From Streptomyces uncialis (GTDB taxonomy: Bacteria; Actinomycetota; Actinomycetes; Streptomycetales; Streptomycetaceae), in NCBI RefSeq assembly GCF_036250755.1, contig NZ_CP109583.1, forward strand, positions 8,922,001 to 8,986,000: DNA of 64,000 bases, in the 5' to 3' direction. The translations under genes were made by a program, and so were the position numbers. The notes under the pieces are model-generated. The model was not told the DNA's origin. It saw only the letters and a program-made list of their open reading frames with translations, and searched no databases. Shown piece after piece: positions 49,309 to 57,171 of the stretch (position 1 is the first letter of the stretch; each line of letters opens with the position of its first letter).

Positions 49309-49473
49309 GACGTACTCGCAGCGGCAGCTGACGGCCCGCAGGCCACCAGCTTCCGACGACGACTCGTCGATGAACCAGGCCCGAATCATGCGCGAGTCAA
49401 GGCACTGCCCTCGACAGGTACGCCTCCGGACCCGCTCGAACGGCCGAGCGCTTCGGCATCAGGACAGGCGTGG

Positions 49474-49848
49474 TCAGACAGGCTGGAGGCGGGTGCGTAG
49501 AAGGCAGAACTCGTTGCCTTCCGGGTCGGCCAGGACGTGCCAGCTCTCGTTGCCGGTCTGGCCGACATCGGCGGGCACGGCGCCGAGGGCGAGCAGCCGC
49601 TCCAGCTCGGCGTCCTGGTCGCGGTCGGTGGCGCTGACGTCGATGTGCAGGGGGAGCTGCCCGCTCCGCGGGGCGCTGCTGGGACTGAGGACGAGAGTGG
49701 GCTGCGGGCCGCCGCCGGGCGGCCCGATCTCGATGCTTCCGTCGTCCTCCCGGCCGACTTCGACGTAGCCGAGGACCTCGCTCCAGAATGCGGCGAGCCG
49801 GTCGGGGTCGGCAGCGTCGAGGACCAGTTCACTGATGCGGCATGCCAT
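49474..49848 (-). CDS. VOC/glyoxalase-fold protein (Glyoxalase_6 type)
   Basis: A 124-residue single-domain protein beginning ACRISELVLDAADPDRLAAF and ending SWHVLADPEGNEFCLLRTRL, the hallmark closing strand of the Glyoxalase_6 group. It stands alone between convergent and divergent neighbours. It is the third VOC protein in the window and is not closely similar to the other two. The substrate is unknown. Confidence 0.88.
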   Translation of the reverse strand: MACRISELVLDAADPDRLAAFWSEVLGYVEVGREDDGSIEIGPPGGGPQPTLVLSPSSAPRSGQLPLHIDVSATDRDQDAELERLLALGAVPADVGQTGNESWHVLADPEGNEFCLLRTRLQPV

Positions 49849-50121
49849 GCCCGGAGTCTACGTGGACGTACGGAGGAGGACGGGCCCGGCTGGGCCGCAG
49901 GCGCCGCGAGGGGGAAGGCGGTGGGGACCGGCGGCGGCGCCGCTGTTCGTCAGGGAGGCCGCCACCCGCGCGTCGACCGTCCCGCCTTCGAGGCGCCGGC
50001 CTCCGGTGCTGCTACCGAGGACGCGCGGAGCGTGGGGTACTCCCGGGCAGCACATGAGGGCCGTCGAACGGGCAGTCGTCGGAGGGGAATTATCCGGCCG
50101 GCCAACGGACTTGTACCGACC

Positions 50122-50541
50122 ATGACGACGACCGTGACCGCCCGTGAGGCGGCAACCGCCCTGTTCGATCAGCTGTTCTCCGGTGCCGCGCCCAACGAGC
50201 TGGCAGAACGCTTCGACGAGAGCGTGGACTGGTTCATCCCTGGTCATACCTCTGTGGTGCCGTGGATCGGCCGCAAGGTCGGCCGTGCCGGCGTCGCCGA
50301 GTTCTACGCCCAGCTCGGGCAGGGGGCCAAGGTCGAAGAATTCAAGGTCGACACCGTCATCGGGGACGGTGACCGCTGCGTTGTCCTCGGCAGCCTGCGG
50401 ACCACGATCCTCGCGACGGGCCGCGACATCGAGACCGACTTCGCGTTCGACATCGAGGTCCGTGACGGGCTCATCACGCGCTACCGCATGTTCGAAGACA
50501 GCTGGGCGGTCGCCGTGGCGTTCGAACCGAAGGCGAGCTGA
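50122..50541 (+). CDS. SnoaL-like/NTF2-fold protein
   Basis: A 139-residue protein with the cone-shaped NTF2 fold: AATALFDQLFSGAAPNELAE, WFIPGHTSVVPWIGRKVGRA, IEVRDGLITRYRMFEDSWAV. The WFIPG and final RYRMFED strands are typical of the SnoaL-like ketosteroid-isomerase-related group. Start ATG 50122 lacks a strong ribosome site. It may be an isomerase or a ligand-binding protein. No pathway partner is adjacent. Confidence 0.85.
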   Translation: MTTTVTAREAATALFDQLFSGAAPNELAERFDESVDWFIPGHTSVVPWIGRKVGRAGVAEFYAQLGQGAKVEEFKVDTVIGDGDRCVVLGSLRTTILATGRDIETDFAFDIEVRDGLITRYRMFEDSWAVAVAFEPKAS

Positions 50542-50683
50542 CCCGGGCGCCGCCCGGAGACCGGGGACCGTGGCGGCGGCTTGAGCATCCGGCCGCCGCT
50601 ACCCGGCCCCAGGGACATCCGACGCCCACCCGTCGATCCCTGGGACATCCGACCTGCGGCGCGTCCGGTGCTACGGGGTCCGC

Positions 50684-51466
50684 TCACGCCCACTGGTCGA
50701 ACGCCAGCTTCGCGACCAGCGAGAAGACCACCACCAGCAGCACTCCCCGGACGAACCCGCTGCCCTTGCGCAGCGCCATCCGCGCCCCGGCCATCGCCCC
50801 GGCCAGATTGAACACCGCCAGTATCGCCGCGAGTTGCCAGAACACCGTCCCCTGGAACGCGAAGACGGCGAGCGCGCCCGCGTTGGTGCAGACATTGACG
50901 ATCTTCGCGGTCGCCGAGGCGGTCACCAGACCCAGCTGGAGTACGGCGGTCAGCCCCAGCACCAGGAACGTGCCGGTGCCGGGGCCGAACAAACCGTCGT
51001 AGAAGCCGATGCCGCCGCCGACCAGGACGATCGCCGTGACCGTACGGGCCCGGGTGACCGGCTTCGAGCCACCACCGGTGGCCGTGCCGAAGCCGGGACG
51101 CAGAAGGACGAAGGCGGCCACCCCCAGCAGCGCCAGCATGATGACCGGCCGCAGCACCTCACTGCTGATCCCTGCCGCGAGGGACGCACCGCCCATCGAT
51201 CCCGCGAGCGCGGCGAGCCCGATCCGCACCGCCGTCCGCACGTTCACCGGTGTGTTGCGTACATAGGTGACGGCCGCCCCGGTGGTTCCGACGATGGCGA
51301 CCGCCTTGTTGGTGCCGAGGACATGTGCGGCCGGGGCCTGCGGCAGTCCGAGCAGCAGGGCGGGGAGCAGCAGCAGTCCGCCGCCTCCCACCACCGCGTC
51401 GATCCAGCCGGCCGCCGCGGCGGCCAGAGCGAGGAGAACGAGCGTGGTCAGGGATATGTCAGGCAT
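50684..51466 (-). CDS. TauE/SafE-family (TSUP) permease
   Basis: A 260-residue membrane protein with about eight hydrophobic helices. The N-terminal AGWIDAVVGGGGLLLLPALL and the mid-protein GFYDGLFGPGTGTFLVLGL are the paired glycine-rich signatures of the TSUP family, which exports sulphite, sulphonates or related anions. Start ATG 51466 is placed at MPDISLTTLVLLALAA. No sulphur-metabolism gene adjoins it, so the substrate is open. Confidence 0.9.
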   Translation of the reverse strand: MPDISLTTLVLLALAAAAAGWIDAVVGGGGLLLLPALLLGLPQAPAAHVLGTNKAVAIVGTTGAAVTYVRNTPVNVRTAVRIGLAALAGSMGGASLAAGISSEVLRPVIMLALLGVAAFVLLRPGFGTATGGGSKPVTRARTVTAIVLVGGGIGFYDGLFGPGTGTFLVLGLTAVLQLGLVTASATAKIVNVCTNAGALAVFAFQGTVFWQLAAILAVFNLAGAMAGARMALRKGSGFVRGVLLVVVFSLVAKLAFDQWA

Positions 51467-51706
51467 GATCGACGACCCTAGTACCACCGTCGCGGCTCGG
51501 GCCGACCGCGTAGTACGGCCGGATGCTCGATGCCCTGCTTCGGGATCGGTACGGCGGCGCCGAGGGCGGACGCTCGGGTGTCCGGCGCCGGCGCCGCCGG
51601 CCGGCCGGGCCGGTGTCGCCGACCGGCTCACTCGTGCGGTCGGGTCCGAGGACCACGAATTTGCCTGTGACCGGTGGTGAACCGGGCGCGTCTCCCGTGG
51701 CGGGGG

Positions 51707-52003
51707 TCAGGCCGGCGGGTGGACGACGAGGCGGTTGCGCTGTCCGTCGAAGACATCGGCCAGGGAGAGGGCGTCGGGGTGCTGCCCGGTGAAGAGCCCC
51801 CGCTGCTCGACGTGGACGGTCAGTAGGTCGTGACGGTCGATGACATCCGAGATGCCCCGGGTGTCGATGGTGTCGGCCCACGCATCGAGGTTCCGGCCGA
51901 ACCAGACGGGCAGGCCGCACGGCCCGGCGACCGCGTCCCAGAAATCCTCAAGCGTCTCGATCGGCTGTCCGCGGAGGTCGATCACCAGCTCGCTGTCCGT
52001 CAC
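51707..52003 (-). CDS. Barstar-family ribonuclease inhibitor
   Basis: A 98-residue cytosolic protein starting at GTG 52003. LVIDLRGQPIETLEDFWDAV and GLPVWFGRNLDAWADTI match the barstar fold (beta1-alpha1 and the conserved GRNLDAxxD helix). The gene is divergent from a secreted RNase Sa-type ribonuclease whose start is 212 bases away, so it is the natural immunity protein for that enzyme, protecting the cytosol before export. Confidence 0.88.
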   Translation of the reverse strand: MTDSELVIDLRGQPIETLEDFWDAVAGPCGLPVWFGRNLDAWADTIDTRGISDVIDRHDLLTVHVEQRGLFTGQHPDALSLADVFDGQRNRLVVHPPA

Positions 52004-52215
52004 CGCAGCAGACTAGCCAACCCGCCGCCCGGGCCGTTCGGGGGGAGACGGCGTAGATGCGCCGGGGGCTGCCGCCCGGAGCAGACCCGGTCACGGGCGC
52101 CTCACCGAAGCCGGCCCGGTCTGCCCGGTCCCGGATGTCCCGGGGCTTTGAATCCGGTGAAGATCCACCCGGTGCCTGCCGTGTCGCCGGTGTCCGGAGT
52201 GCAGTTGGACAGGAC

Positions 52216-52677
52216 ATGATTTCTTTCCGGGCGTTTCGCCATACCGTCGTGGCCGCACTGCTCGTGGCCGCCCTCGATGTTCCCGCTGCCTCGTCGGCCG
52301 CACCCGTACAAGCCGCTGCTCACTCGTCGGTGCGCCCGGCCGACATCCTCGATCCCCCGCTGCCGGTCGAAGCCTTCCCCCGACAGGTCAAGGAGGCGTG
52401 CGGGATCTGGAAGGAACTGGAGTGGCCGCAGGCGGCCCGGGGCACCGACTACCCGGTCGTGAACACCCGCCTCGTCATCCGCGGCAGCAACGTCTACCGC
52501 AACCGCTCCGGCGACCTGCCTCTCAGCGGGAGCTACCGCGAGTACGACGTCAACCCCCGCCCCCCGGGCCAGCGCCGCGACGCCGAACGCGTCGTCCGCG
52601 ACCCCGGCACCCGCACCGTCTGGTACACGGCCGACCACTACACCAACTTCCGTGAGATCACCTCCGGTTGCGGGTGA
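52216..52677 (+). CDS. Secreted guanyl-specific ribonuclease (RNase Sa/N1 type)
   Basis: A 153-residue precursor starting at ATG 52216 behind ggacagga. The signal peptide spans about 1-33 (HTVVAALLVAALDVPAASSA). The mature domain carries the microbial RNase triad: Glu109 in YREYDV, Arg125 in AERVVRDPG and His141 in DHYTNF, in the order and spacing of RNase Sa. Cys62 and Cys152 match the single disulphide of that family. The mature chain is about 100-120 residues, as expected. The divergent barstar-like gene is the expected inhibitor. It probably degrades RNA outside the cell, for nutrition or competition. Confidence 0.9.
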   Translation: MISFRAFRHTVVAALLVAALDVPAASSAAPVQAAAHSSVRPADILDPPLPVEAFPRQVKEACGIWKELEWPQAARGTDYPVVNTRLVIRGSNVYRNRSGDLPLSGSYREYDVNPRPPGQRRDAERVVRDPGTRTVWYTADHYTNFREITSGCG

Positions 52678-52939
52678 GACCCGGACCACCGGAGTCCGGC
52701 GAGCCGTCCGGCGCGCCGGACTCCACGGTACGTGGGCGCCGGGGCCCGCCCTCCTGGCGGTCGACCGATCGCCGCCCACGAGAGGACGTGCGGTGCGAGT
52801 GCACGTCCGGGGCCGGTGACCGGAACCGCATCGCCCGTCCCGTGTCCGCCCGTGTGTCCCGTGCCGAACGAGTGCGTCGTTTCCGGCCGTTCCGGCGATA
52901 CCGAACAGGACGATCCGACTGGACGCCACGATCCGCCCG

Positions 52940-53083
52940 GTGGGTTCCGCAGGCACACTGGGCGAGACGTTTCCGTACGGCGTGACGTGCACCGTGCCCA
53001 CGCGGGAGCCGGGCCTGCCGATCACGGTCTGGTCGGCGGTGTCCTCCAAGGTCTCCCAAGAGCTTCCAGGACGGACGGTATGA
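52940..53083 (+). CDS. Possible short gene or 5' remnant coupled to the next gene
   Basis: A frame open from about 52820 reads well from RTIRLDATIRPVGSAGTLGE through FPYGVTCTVPTREPGLPITV to a TGA at 53081-53083, which overlaps the ATG of the next gene (ATGA). GTG 52940 is the only usual start, giving 47 residues, and has no ribosome site. The rest of 52678-52939 shows nothing else. It may be a real coupled peptide or the decayed start of a larger gene. Confidence 0.3.
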   Translation: MGSAGTLGETFPYGVTCTVPTREPGLPITVWSAVSSKVSQELPGRTV

Positions 53084-53448
53084 GGAACTTCGTCGAGGGC
53101 GTCCCCTGGGGCGTGGTCCGTATCGAGTCCGTCGGCTCCAGCGGGAACATCCCGCAGATCGACCCACTGCGGTCACCGGTGGTCGCGGACGACCAATGTG
53201 TGGCCGCAGCGGTCGTCCACCCCGACATCTCACCGGTGACGATCTCGGTGCTCGGAGAAGGCGACGCGAACCGGGGAATCCCCGTCTTCGACGGATACAT
53301 GGACACACCGCACCATGCAGTGGTGATCGCCGACCTCGTGGGCGACGACTTCATCCACACGATCCCCGTGCCAGGGGGACGCACCCGCGTCCGGATCTTC
53401 ATGGACGATCCCCGCGAGGCCCAGCACATCGAGATCCGCTTCGCCTGA
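53080..53448 (+). CDS. Unknown 122-residue protein
   Basis: A soluble protein with beta-rich sequence (VVRIESVGSSGNIPQIDPLR, FDGYMDTPHHAVVIADLVGD, RTRVRIFMDDPREAQHIEIR). The even hydrophobic/polar alternation suggests a beta-sandwich. It has no signal peptide. The start lacks its own ribosome site and overlaps the end of an upstream open frame, which fits translational coupling. It lies next to the RNase gene but on present evidence is unrelated. I do not recognise the family. Confidence 0.65.
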   Translation: MRNFVEGVPWGVVRIESVGSSGNIPQIDPLRSPVVADDQCVAAAVVHPDISPVTISVLGEGDANRGIPVFDGYMDTPHHAVVIADLVGDDFIHTIPVPGGRTRVRIFMDDPREAQHIEIRFA

Positions 53449-53627
53449 GAGCCCCACCGGCCAGAAGCGCACGCTCAAGGGGACCCACCCACCTCCTGAC
53501 CACAGGCGGCGAAGGGTCCTTCGTCCCTCCTCCTGGCAAGCCCTCTCCTCGCAGTGGCACGGCAGGTCCCGGGGAAGCGGTGACGCGGACTTGGACAGCT
53601 GAGCGGCCTTCCGGGACACTGCTCGGC

Positions 53628-54110
53628 ATGGTGCGGTTGAGGGTTCTCACGGAGGATGACTGGCCGCTGTGGCGGGATGCCCGGCTGGCAGCTCTGACGG
53701 AGGCGCCGCACGCGTTCAAGTCCCGGCTATCGGACTGGCGCAACGGCGGCGAAGAGTTGTGGCGGGCGCGCTTCGCGTTGCGCGCATCCTGCAACATCGT
53801 CGCGTTGCTGGACGGCCGACCCGTAGGGATGGCTACCGGTCTACCGGAGGACGGCGGTGGCTGCGAGCTGAGGTCCGTTTGGGTCAGCCCCGGAGCGCGG
53901 GGACGTGGTGTCGGAGACGGCCTGATCGAGGCGGTCGAGACGTGGGCCCGGCGGTCGGGCGCCGTGACGCTGAAGCTCGCGGTGCTCCCCGGCAACGAGG
54001 CCGCGCTCGCCCTGTATCAACGCAACGGCTTCGCCGTCACGACAGAGTCCGGTGACGTGCTACCCGACGGGGTGACCAGGGAACGCGTGATGCGGAAGGA
54101 GCTCCGCTGA
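53628..54110 (+). CDS. GNAT-family N-acetyltransferase
   Basis: A 160-residue acetyltransferase. The acetyl-CoA binding motif A is visible as LRSVWVSPGARGRGVGDGLIEAVETWA (Q/RxxGxG/A loop in RGRGVG), followed by LKLAVLPGNEAALALYQRNGF, the motif B helix with the usual Tyr. The acceptor is unknown; N-terminal or small-amine acetylation are both possible. It is convergent with the tectonin-like gene, with a strong hairpin between. Confidence 0.9.
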   Translation: MVRLRVLTEDDWPLWRDARLAALTEAPHAFKSRLSDWRNGGEELWRARFALRASCNIVALLDGRPVGMATGLPEDGGGCELRSVWVSPGARGRGVGDGLIEAVETWARRSGAVTLKLAVLPGNEAALALYQRNGFAVTTESGDVLPDGVTRERVMRKELR

Positions 54111-54335
54111 AGGAATGGCACACGGTGCCACCCAGGTCATGACGCCACACGGCCAGCGTGTCCGGCCGACGACCCACCGCAGATCGGGGGCTGTGGGAAA
54201 TGTCCGCACCCCGGTGAACGCGCAGTCCGGCTCGCCACGGAGCAGATCGGGCGGGCGGCTGGTAGGAGATTTCGCGGGCCATCCGCGCGGGGAGCTGAAA
54301 CGTCTCCCCGCGGTTGCGGCTTGCACGACTACGTG

Positions 54336-54374
54336 CCGCGCGGGCCCTGGCCTGACCGGCCAGGGCCCGCGCGG
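54336..54374. terminator. 17-bp perfect hairpin, convergent terminator
   Basis: Arms 54336-54352 and 54358-54374 are exact reverse complements around loop TGACC, between the GNAT gene and the convergent propeller gene. Confidence 0.88.
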
Positions 54375-54389
54375 ACAGCGGGCCGGGGG

Positions 54390-55100
54390 TCAGCTGGGCT
54401 GGTCGCCGGTGTAGCGGTAGATGTCGCCGCCGGTGTTGATGTGCCACGCGGTGCCGTCGGCGCCGGCGGCGATGTCGATGGCGGTGCCGGGGATCTTGAC
54501 CCACGGGTTGCCGCCGCTGGCGTCGTTGTTGGTGTACCGGTAGATGCTGCCGCCGGGGTCGACGCCCCACACGTTGGTCCGGGAACCCACCGCGATCCGC
54601 TTGAGACTGCCGTTGACGTTCTTCCACGGATTCGCGCTGTCCTGGTCCCCGGTGTACCGGAAGACCTGGTTCCCGACGTTCACGCCCCACACCGTGCCGT
54701 CGGCGCCCGCGCCGATGTCGCTCAGTGCTCCCGGGATCTTGATCCACGGGTTGGCGTCGTGGTTGGTGTACCGGTAGATGCTGCCGGCGGAGTCCACGCC
54801 CCACACGTTCGTCCGGGAGCCCGCGTCGATGCGGACCAGACTCCCGCTGATGCCCACCCAGTTCGTCGTGGACTGGTCTCCGGTGTACCGGTAGATCTGG
54901 TTGCCCGCGTTGACACCCCACGTGGTGCCGTCCGACGCGGCACCGATATCGCTCAACGCCCCGGGGATGTTGATCCAGGGGCTGCCGTCGTAGTTGGTGT
55001 ACCGGTAGATCGCGCTCGCCGCGTTCACACCCCACACCGTCGTCCTGGATCCCGCCGAGATGGCCGTGAGACTGCCCGCGACCTTCACCCAATCCGCCAT
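54390..55100 (-). CDS. Tectonin-type six-blade beta-propeller protein
   Basis: A 236-residue protein made of six repeats of about 37-38 residues. Odd and even repeats alternate: GSRTTVWGVNAASAIYRYTN, then DGTTWGVNAGNQIYRYTGDQ, repeated three times with small changes. The VWGVN...IYRYT core is the tectonin repeat of tectonin, fish-egg lectin and TECPR proteins, which bind carbohydrates such as methylated sugars or lipopolysaccharide. No signal peptide is visible, so the protein is either cytosolic or exported by another route. One blade pair departs (WHINTGGDIYRYTGDQ). The start is at ATG 55100. The role is probably lectin-like. Confidence 0.88.
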   Translation of the reverse strand: MADWVKVAGSLTAISAGSRTTVWGVNAASAIYRYTNYDGSPWINIPGALSDIGAASDGTTWGVNAGNQIYRYTGDQSTTNWVGISGSLVRIDAGSRTNVWGVDSAGSIYRYTNHDANPWIKIPGALSDIGAGADGTVWGVNVGNQVFRYTGDQDSANPWKNVNGSLKRIAVGSRTNVWGVDPGGSIYRYTNNDASGGNPWVKIPGTAIDIAAGADGTAWHINTGGDIYRYTGDQPS

Positions 55101-55541
55101 GCCGAGAACTCCCCTTCCTCGCACCGGTAGTGGAAGCCATCCAACGCGACGAGACGAGCCCATAGGCGGGTGAATTCCTCTCCCGCTGACAAACAAGCCA
55201 GTGAAGTCAGTGTTTGAATCCCTGCGGACTGCCAGGGTGAGGGCAACAGCGGCCCAGCGGGCAGCACTTCGGCTCAAAGAGCTGTCCCACCCGCGGGGGA
55301 TCGACACGGGCATCAGCCCATGCGTCCACGCCTGGCCGGCCCGCCCGCCGCCCGGCCGGAGGGCCAGGGTGCTCGCGGTGGTCGGCGCGGCACGGCTCGC
55401 CGCCGACCTCCACGGATACGGCGGCTACACCGCCAAGTCCGCCCGTGCTGACCGCCGTGCTCGACCACGCGGTGACGGCCGCGGGCGGCTGACGACCGGC
55501 GCCGGGCCTCCTCCGGCCGGGCCTCCCCGCCCCGGCCCCGG
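55101..55541. other. Stretch with no supported gene
   Basis: About 440 bases upstream of the propeller gene and downstream of the FAD-protein gene. Short open frames exist on both strands without recognisable protein character. The promoter of the propeller gene must lie within its first 150 bases. Confidence 0.45.
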
Positions 55542-56975
55542 TCAGGGAGGTCCATCGCCGGCCGCGACGATCGTCTGCGCGGCGCGTGCCGCTCGGGCCG
55601 CGATGCCCGCAATGCTTGACGTGATGAACGGACCGCCCCCGGCCAGGTCTCCCACCACGTGCAGGCGCGGGTCACCCGGAACCAGCCCACCGGCCGGATG
55701 CAGTTCGGCGGAACCGTCGGCCAACAGGGCCGTGACCAAATGCCCGGCCCCCCGAGGTATCGCCCGCGGCGCCGGGTTCACGGCGTTGATGACGGCGTCG
55801 AAGGTGCGTGCGCCGTCGTCGCTGTGCACCCGGAACGCCCCGCCCGACACCTCGATCTTGCGGACGCCTCCGGCGACGGCGAGTTGCCCGGAGTCCAACA
55901 GCCGCATCATGGTGACGGCGTTCACCGGGACCATCGGTGAGGCCACGCTCGTCGCCGTGCGGAAGTGGCGCCGCAGCCGGTCACGGTCGGGCTCGGGCAG
56001 CAGCCGCCACACGTACGGGCCAACGCTGTGCGCGGTCTCCTGAAGGACTCGGCGGCCGATCCTGGAGTCGTCGACAGCGTCCAGTTGCGCCCGCAGGCGC
56101 TGGACCGGATCCTCGGTTGTGGTCGCCAGCAGTTCGGCCACGAACGCTTCGAAGTCCTCTCCCGTCTCGGCCAGTTCGGCTCGCAGCAGCCCGATGAGGT
56201 CGTCGAGGGTCACGGCACCGTGCTGCCGGTGCAGCACCCCCACCCGCTCGGCGGTCATATGCTGCGGCCGGTGCTCGACCGGGCGCTGCCAGACGTGGGG
56301 CAGTACACCGCTGCGGGACAGCAGCGTGATCGGCCCGGTGTGCCCGTACGCGGCGAGCGACACGACGACGTCGACCGCGGTCAGACCGCTCCCGATGACC
56401 GCGATGTCGCTGCCGGCCGCGATCCGGTCGAGTGTGCGTGCCAGCGGGTACGGATCGTGCACGAAACCGGAGGCGCCGCCGAGACCGTAGTGGTCCTGCG
56501 GCGTCCCCCCGCCCACGCACAAGGCCACATGGTCGGCCTCGTGCCCATGTCCGTCATCGGTGCGGAGCGACCAGCCGGCCCCGGACCGGGCCGCCTCGAT
56601 GACGCGGGCGGTGACGACCCGCACCCGCCAGCCGAGTTCGCGCAGGGTGGCCAGCGCCGTCTCCGCGGTGTGTGCCAGGTACTCGCCGTAGAGCGCGCGC
56701 GGAACCAGCGGCCGGTCCAGCCGTTCGTCGAGGTGAGCCCGGCCGCGCGTGCCCAGCCAGGCCGCGTAGTGCCCGAAGTCCTGGTGGCGGATCGACATGA
56801 TGGCCGGTGGTGCGTTGACCAGCACCGTGTCCAGGTCAGGGCCGTACGGGCGGCCTCGCCACAGATGCGGGGACGGCTCGAACACCGTGATGGCCCCAGG
56901 GCTGTCGGCGGTGGCCGCCAGGCTGTCCAGCAGACCGACCGCGGCGGCACCCGCTCCGACGATTGCGATGTCCAT
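55542..56975 (-). CDS. FAD/NAD(P)-binding oxidoreductase-like protein
   Basis: A 477-residue flavoprotein of the NAD_binding_9 group. The FAD-binding Rossmann motif MDIAIVGAGAAAVGLLDSLA is at the N-terminus, followed by VFEPSPHLWRGRPYGPDLD. A second nucleotide site is at SDIAVIGSGLTAVDVVVSLA, and the closing FAD strand GDPRLHVVGDLAGGG lies near the C-terminus. Start ATG 56975 is preferred; GTG 56996 is possible. It diverges from a LuxR regulator with two palindromes between them, suggesting direct control. The substrate is unknown; related proteins include monooxygenase-like N-hydroxylases and uncharacterised oxidoreductases. Confidence 0.85.
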   Translation of the reverse strand: MDIAIVGAGAAAVGLLDSLAATADSPGAITVFEPSPHLWRGRPYGPDLDTVLVNAPPAIMSIRHQDFGHYAAWLGTRGRAHLDERLDRPLVPRALYGEYLAHTAETALATLRELGWRVRVVTARVIEAARSGAGWSLRTDDGHGHEADHVALCVGGGTPQDHYGLGGASGFVHDPYPLARTLDRIAAGSDIAVIGSGLTAVDVVVSLAAYGHTGPITLLSRSGVLPHVWQRPVEHRPQHMTAERVGVLHRQHGAVTLDDLIGLLRAELAETGEDFEAFVAELLATTTEDPVQRLRAQLDAVDDSRIGRRVLQETAHSVGPYVWRLLPEPDRDRLRRHFRTATSVASPMVPVNAVTMMRLLDSGQLAVAGGVRKIEVSGGAFRVHSDDGARTFDAVINAVNPAPRAIPRGAGHLVTALLADGSAELHPAGGLVPGDPRLHVVGDLAGGGPFITSSIAGIAARAARAAQTIVAAGDGPP

Positions 56976-57065
56976 GCTCTTCGTTCGTCCCTTCACGTTC
57001 CGTGCCGCCGCCGGATGGAGCCGCGGCCTGATCGAGACTCGCCGCCCTCAGGGCGGAGCCCCATC

Positions 57066-57077
57066 CCCCGCGAGGGG
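57066..57077. promoter_or_regulatory. Minor palindromic site
   Basis: CCCCGCGAGGGG, 4-base arms around gcga, 27 bases upstream of the larger palindrome and similar in base content to it. Confidence 0.4.
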
Positions 57078-57092
57078 TGACCAGCCGGGAAC

Positions 57093-57113
57093 AACCCCCT
57101 CGAACAGGGGGTT
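57093..57113. promoter_or_regulatory. Palindromic operator ahead of the LuxR gene
   Basis: AACCCCCT, five bases (cgaac), AGGGGGTT: 8-base perfect arms, 59 bases before the LuxR start and 118 bases before the divergent flavoprotein start. Its size and symmetry fit a LuxR-type HTH dimer. Confidence 0.6.
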
Positions 57114-57171
57114 GGCGCGGGACAGGAAGGCGGGCAGGCTGGCCCGCATCCACACCACGGGAGGGATCTCC

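Noticed and set aside
55205..55230. tttgaatccctg as a possible tRNA T-loop
   Set aside because: No acceptor, anticodon or D-arm pairing could be built around it. No other tRNA-like structure was found in the window.
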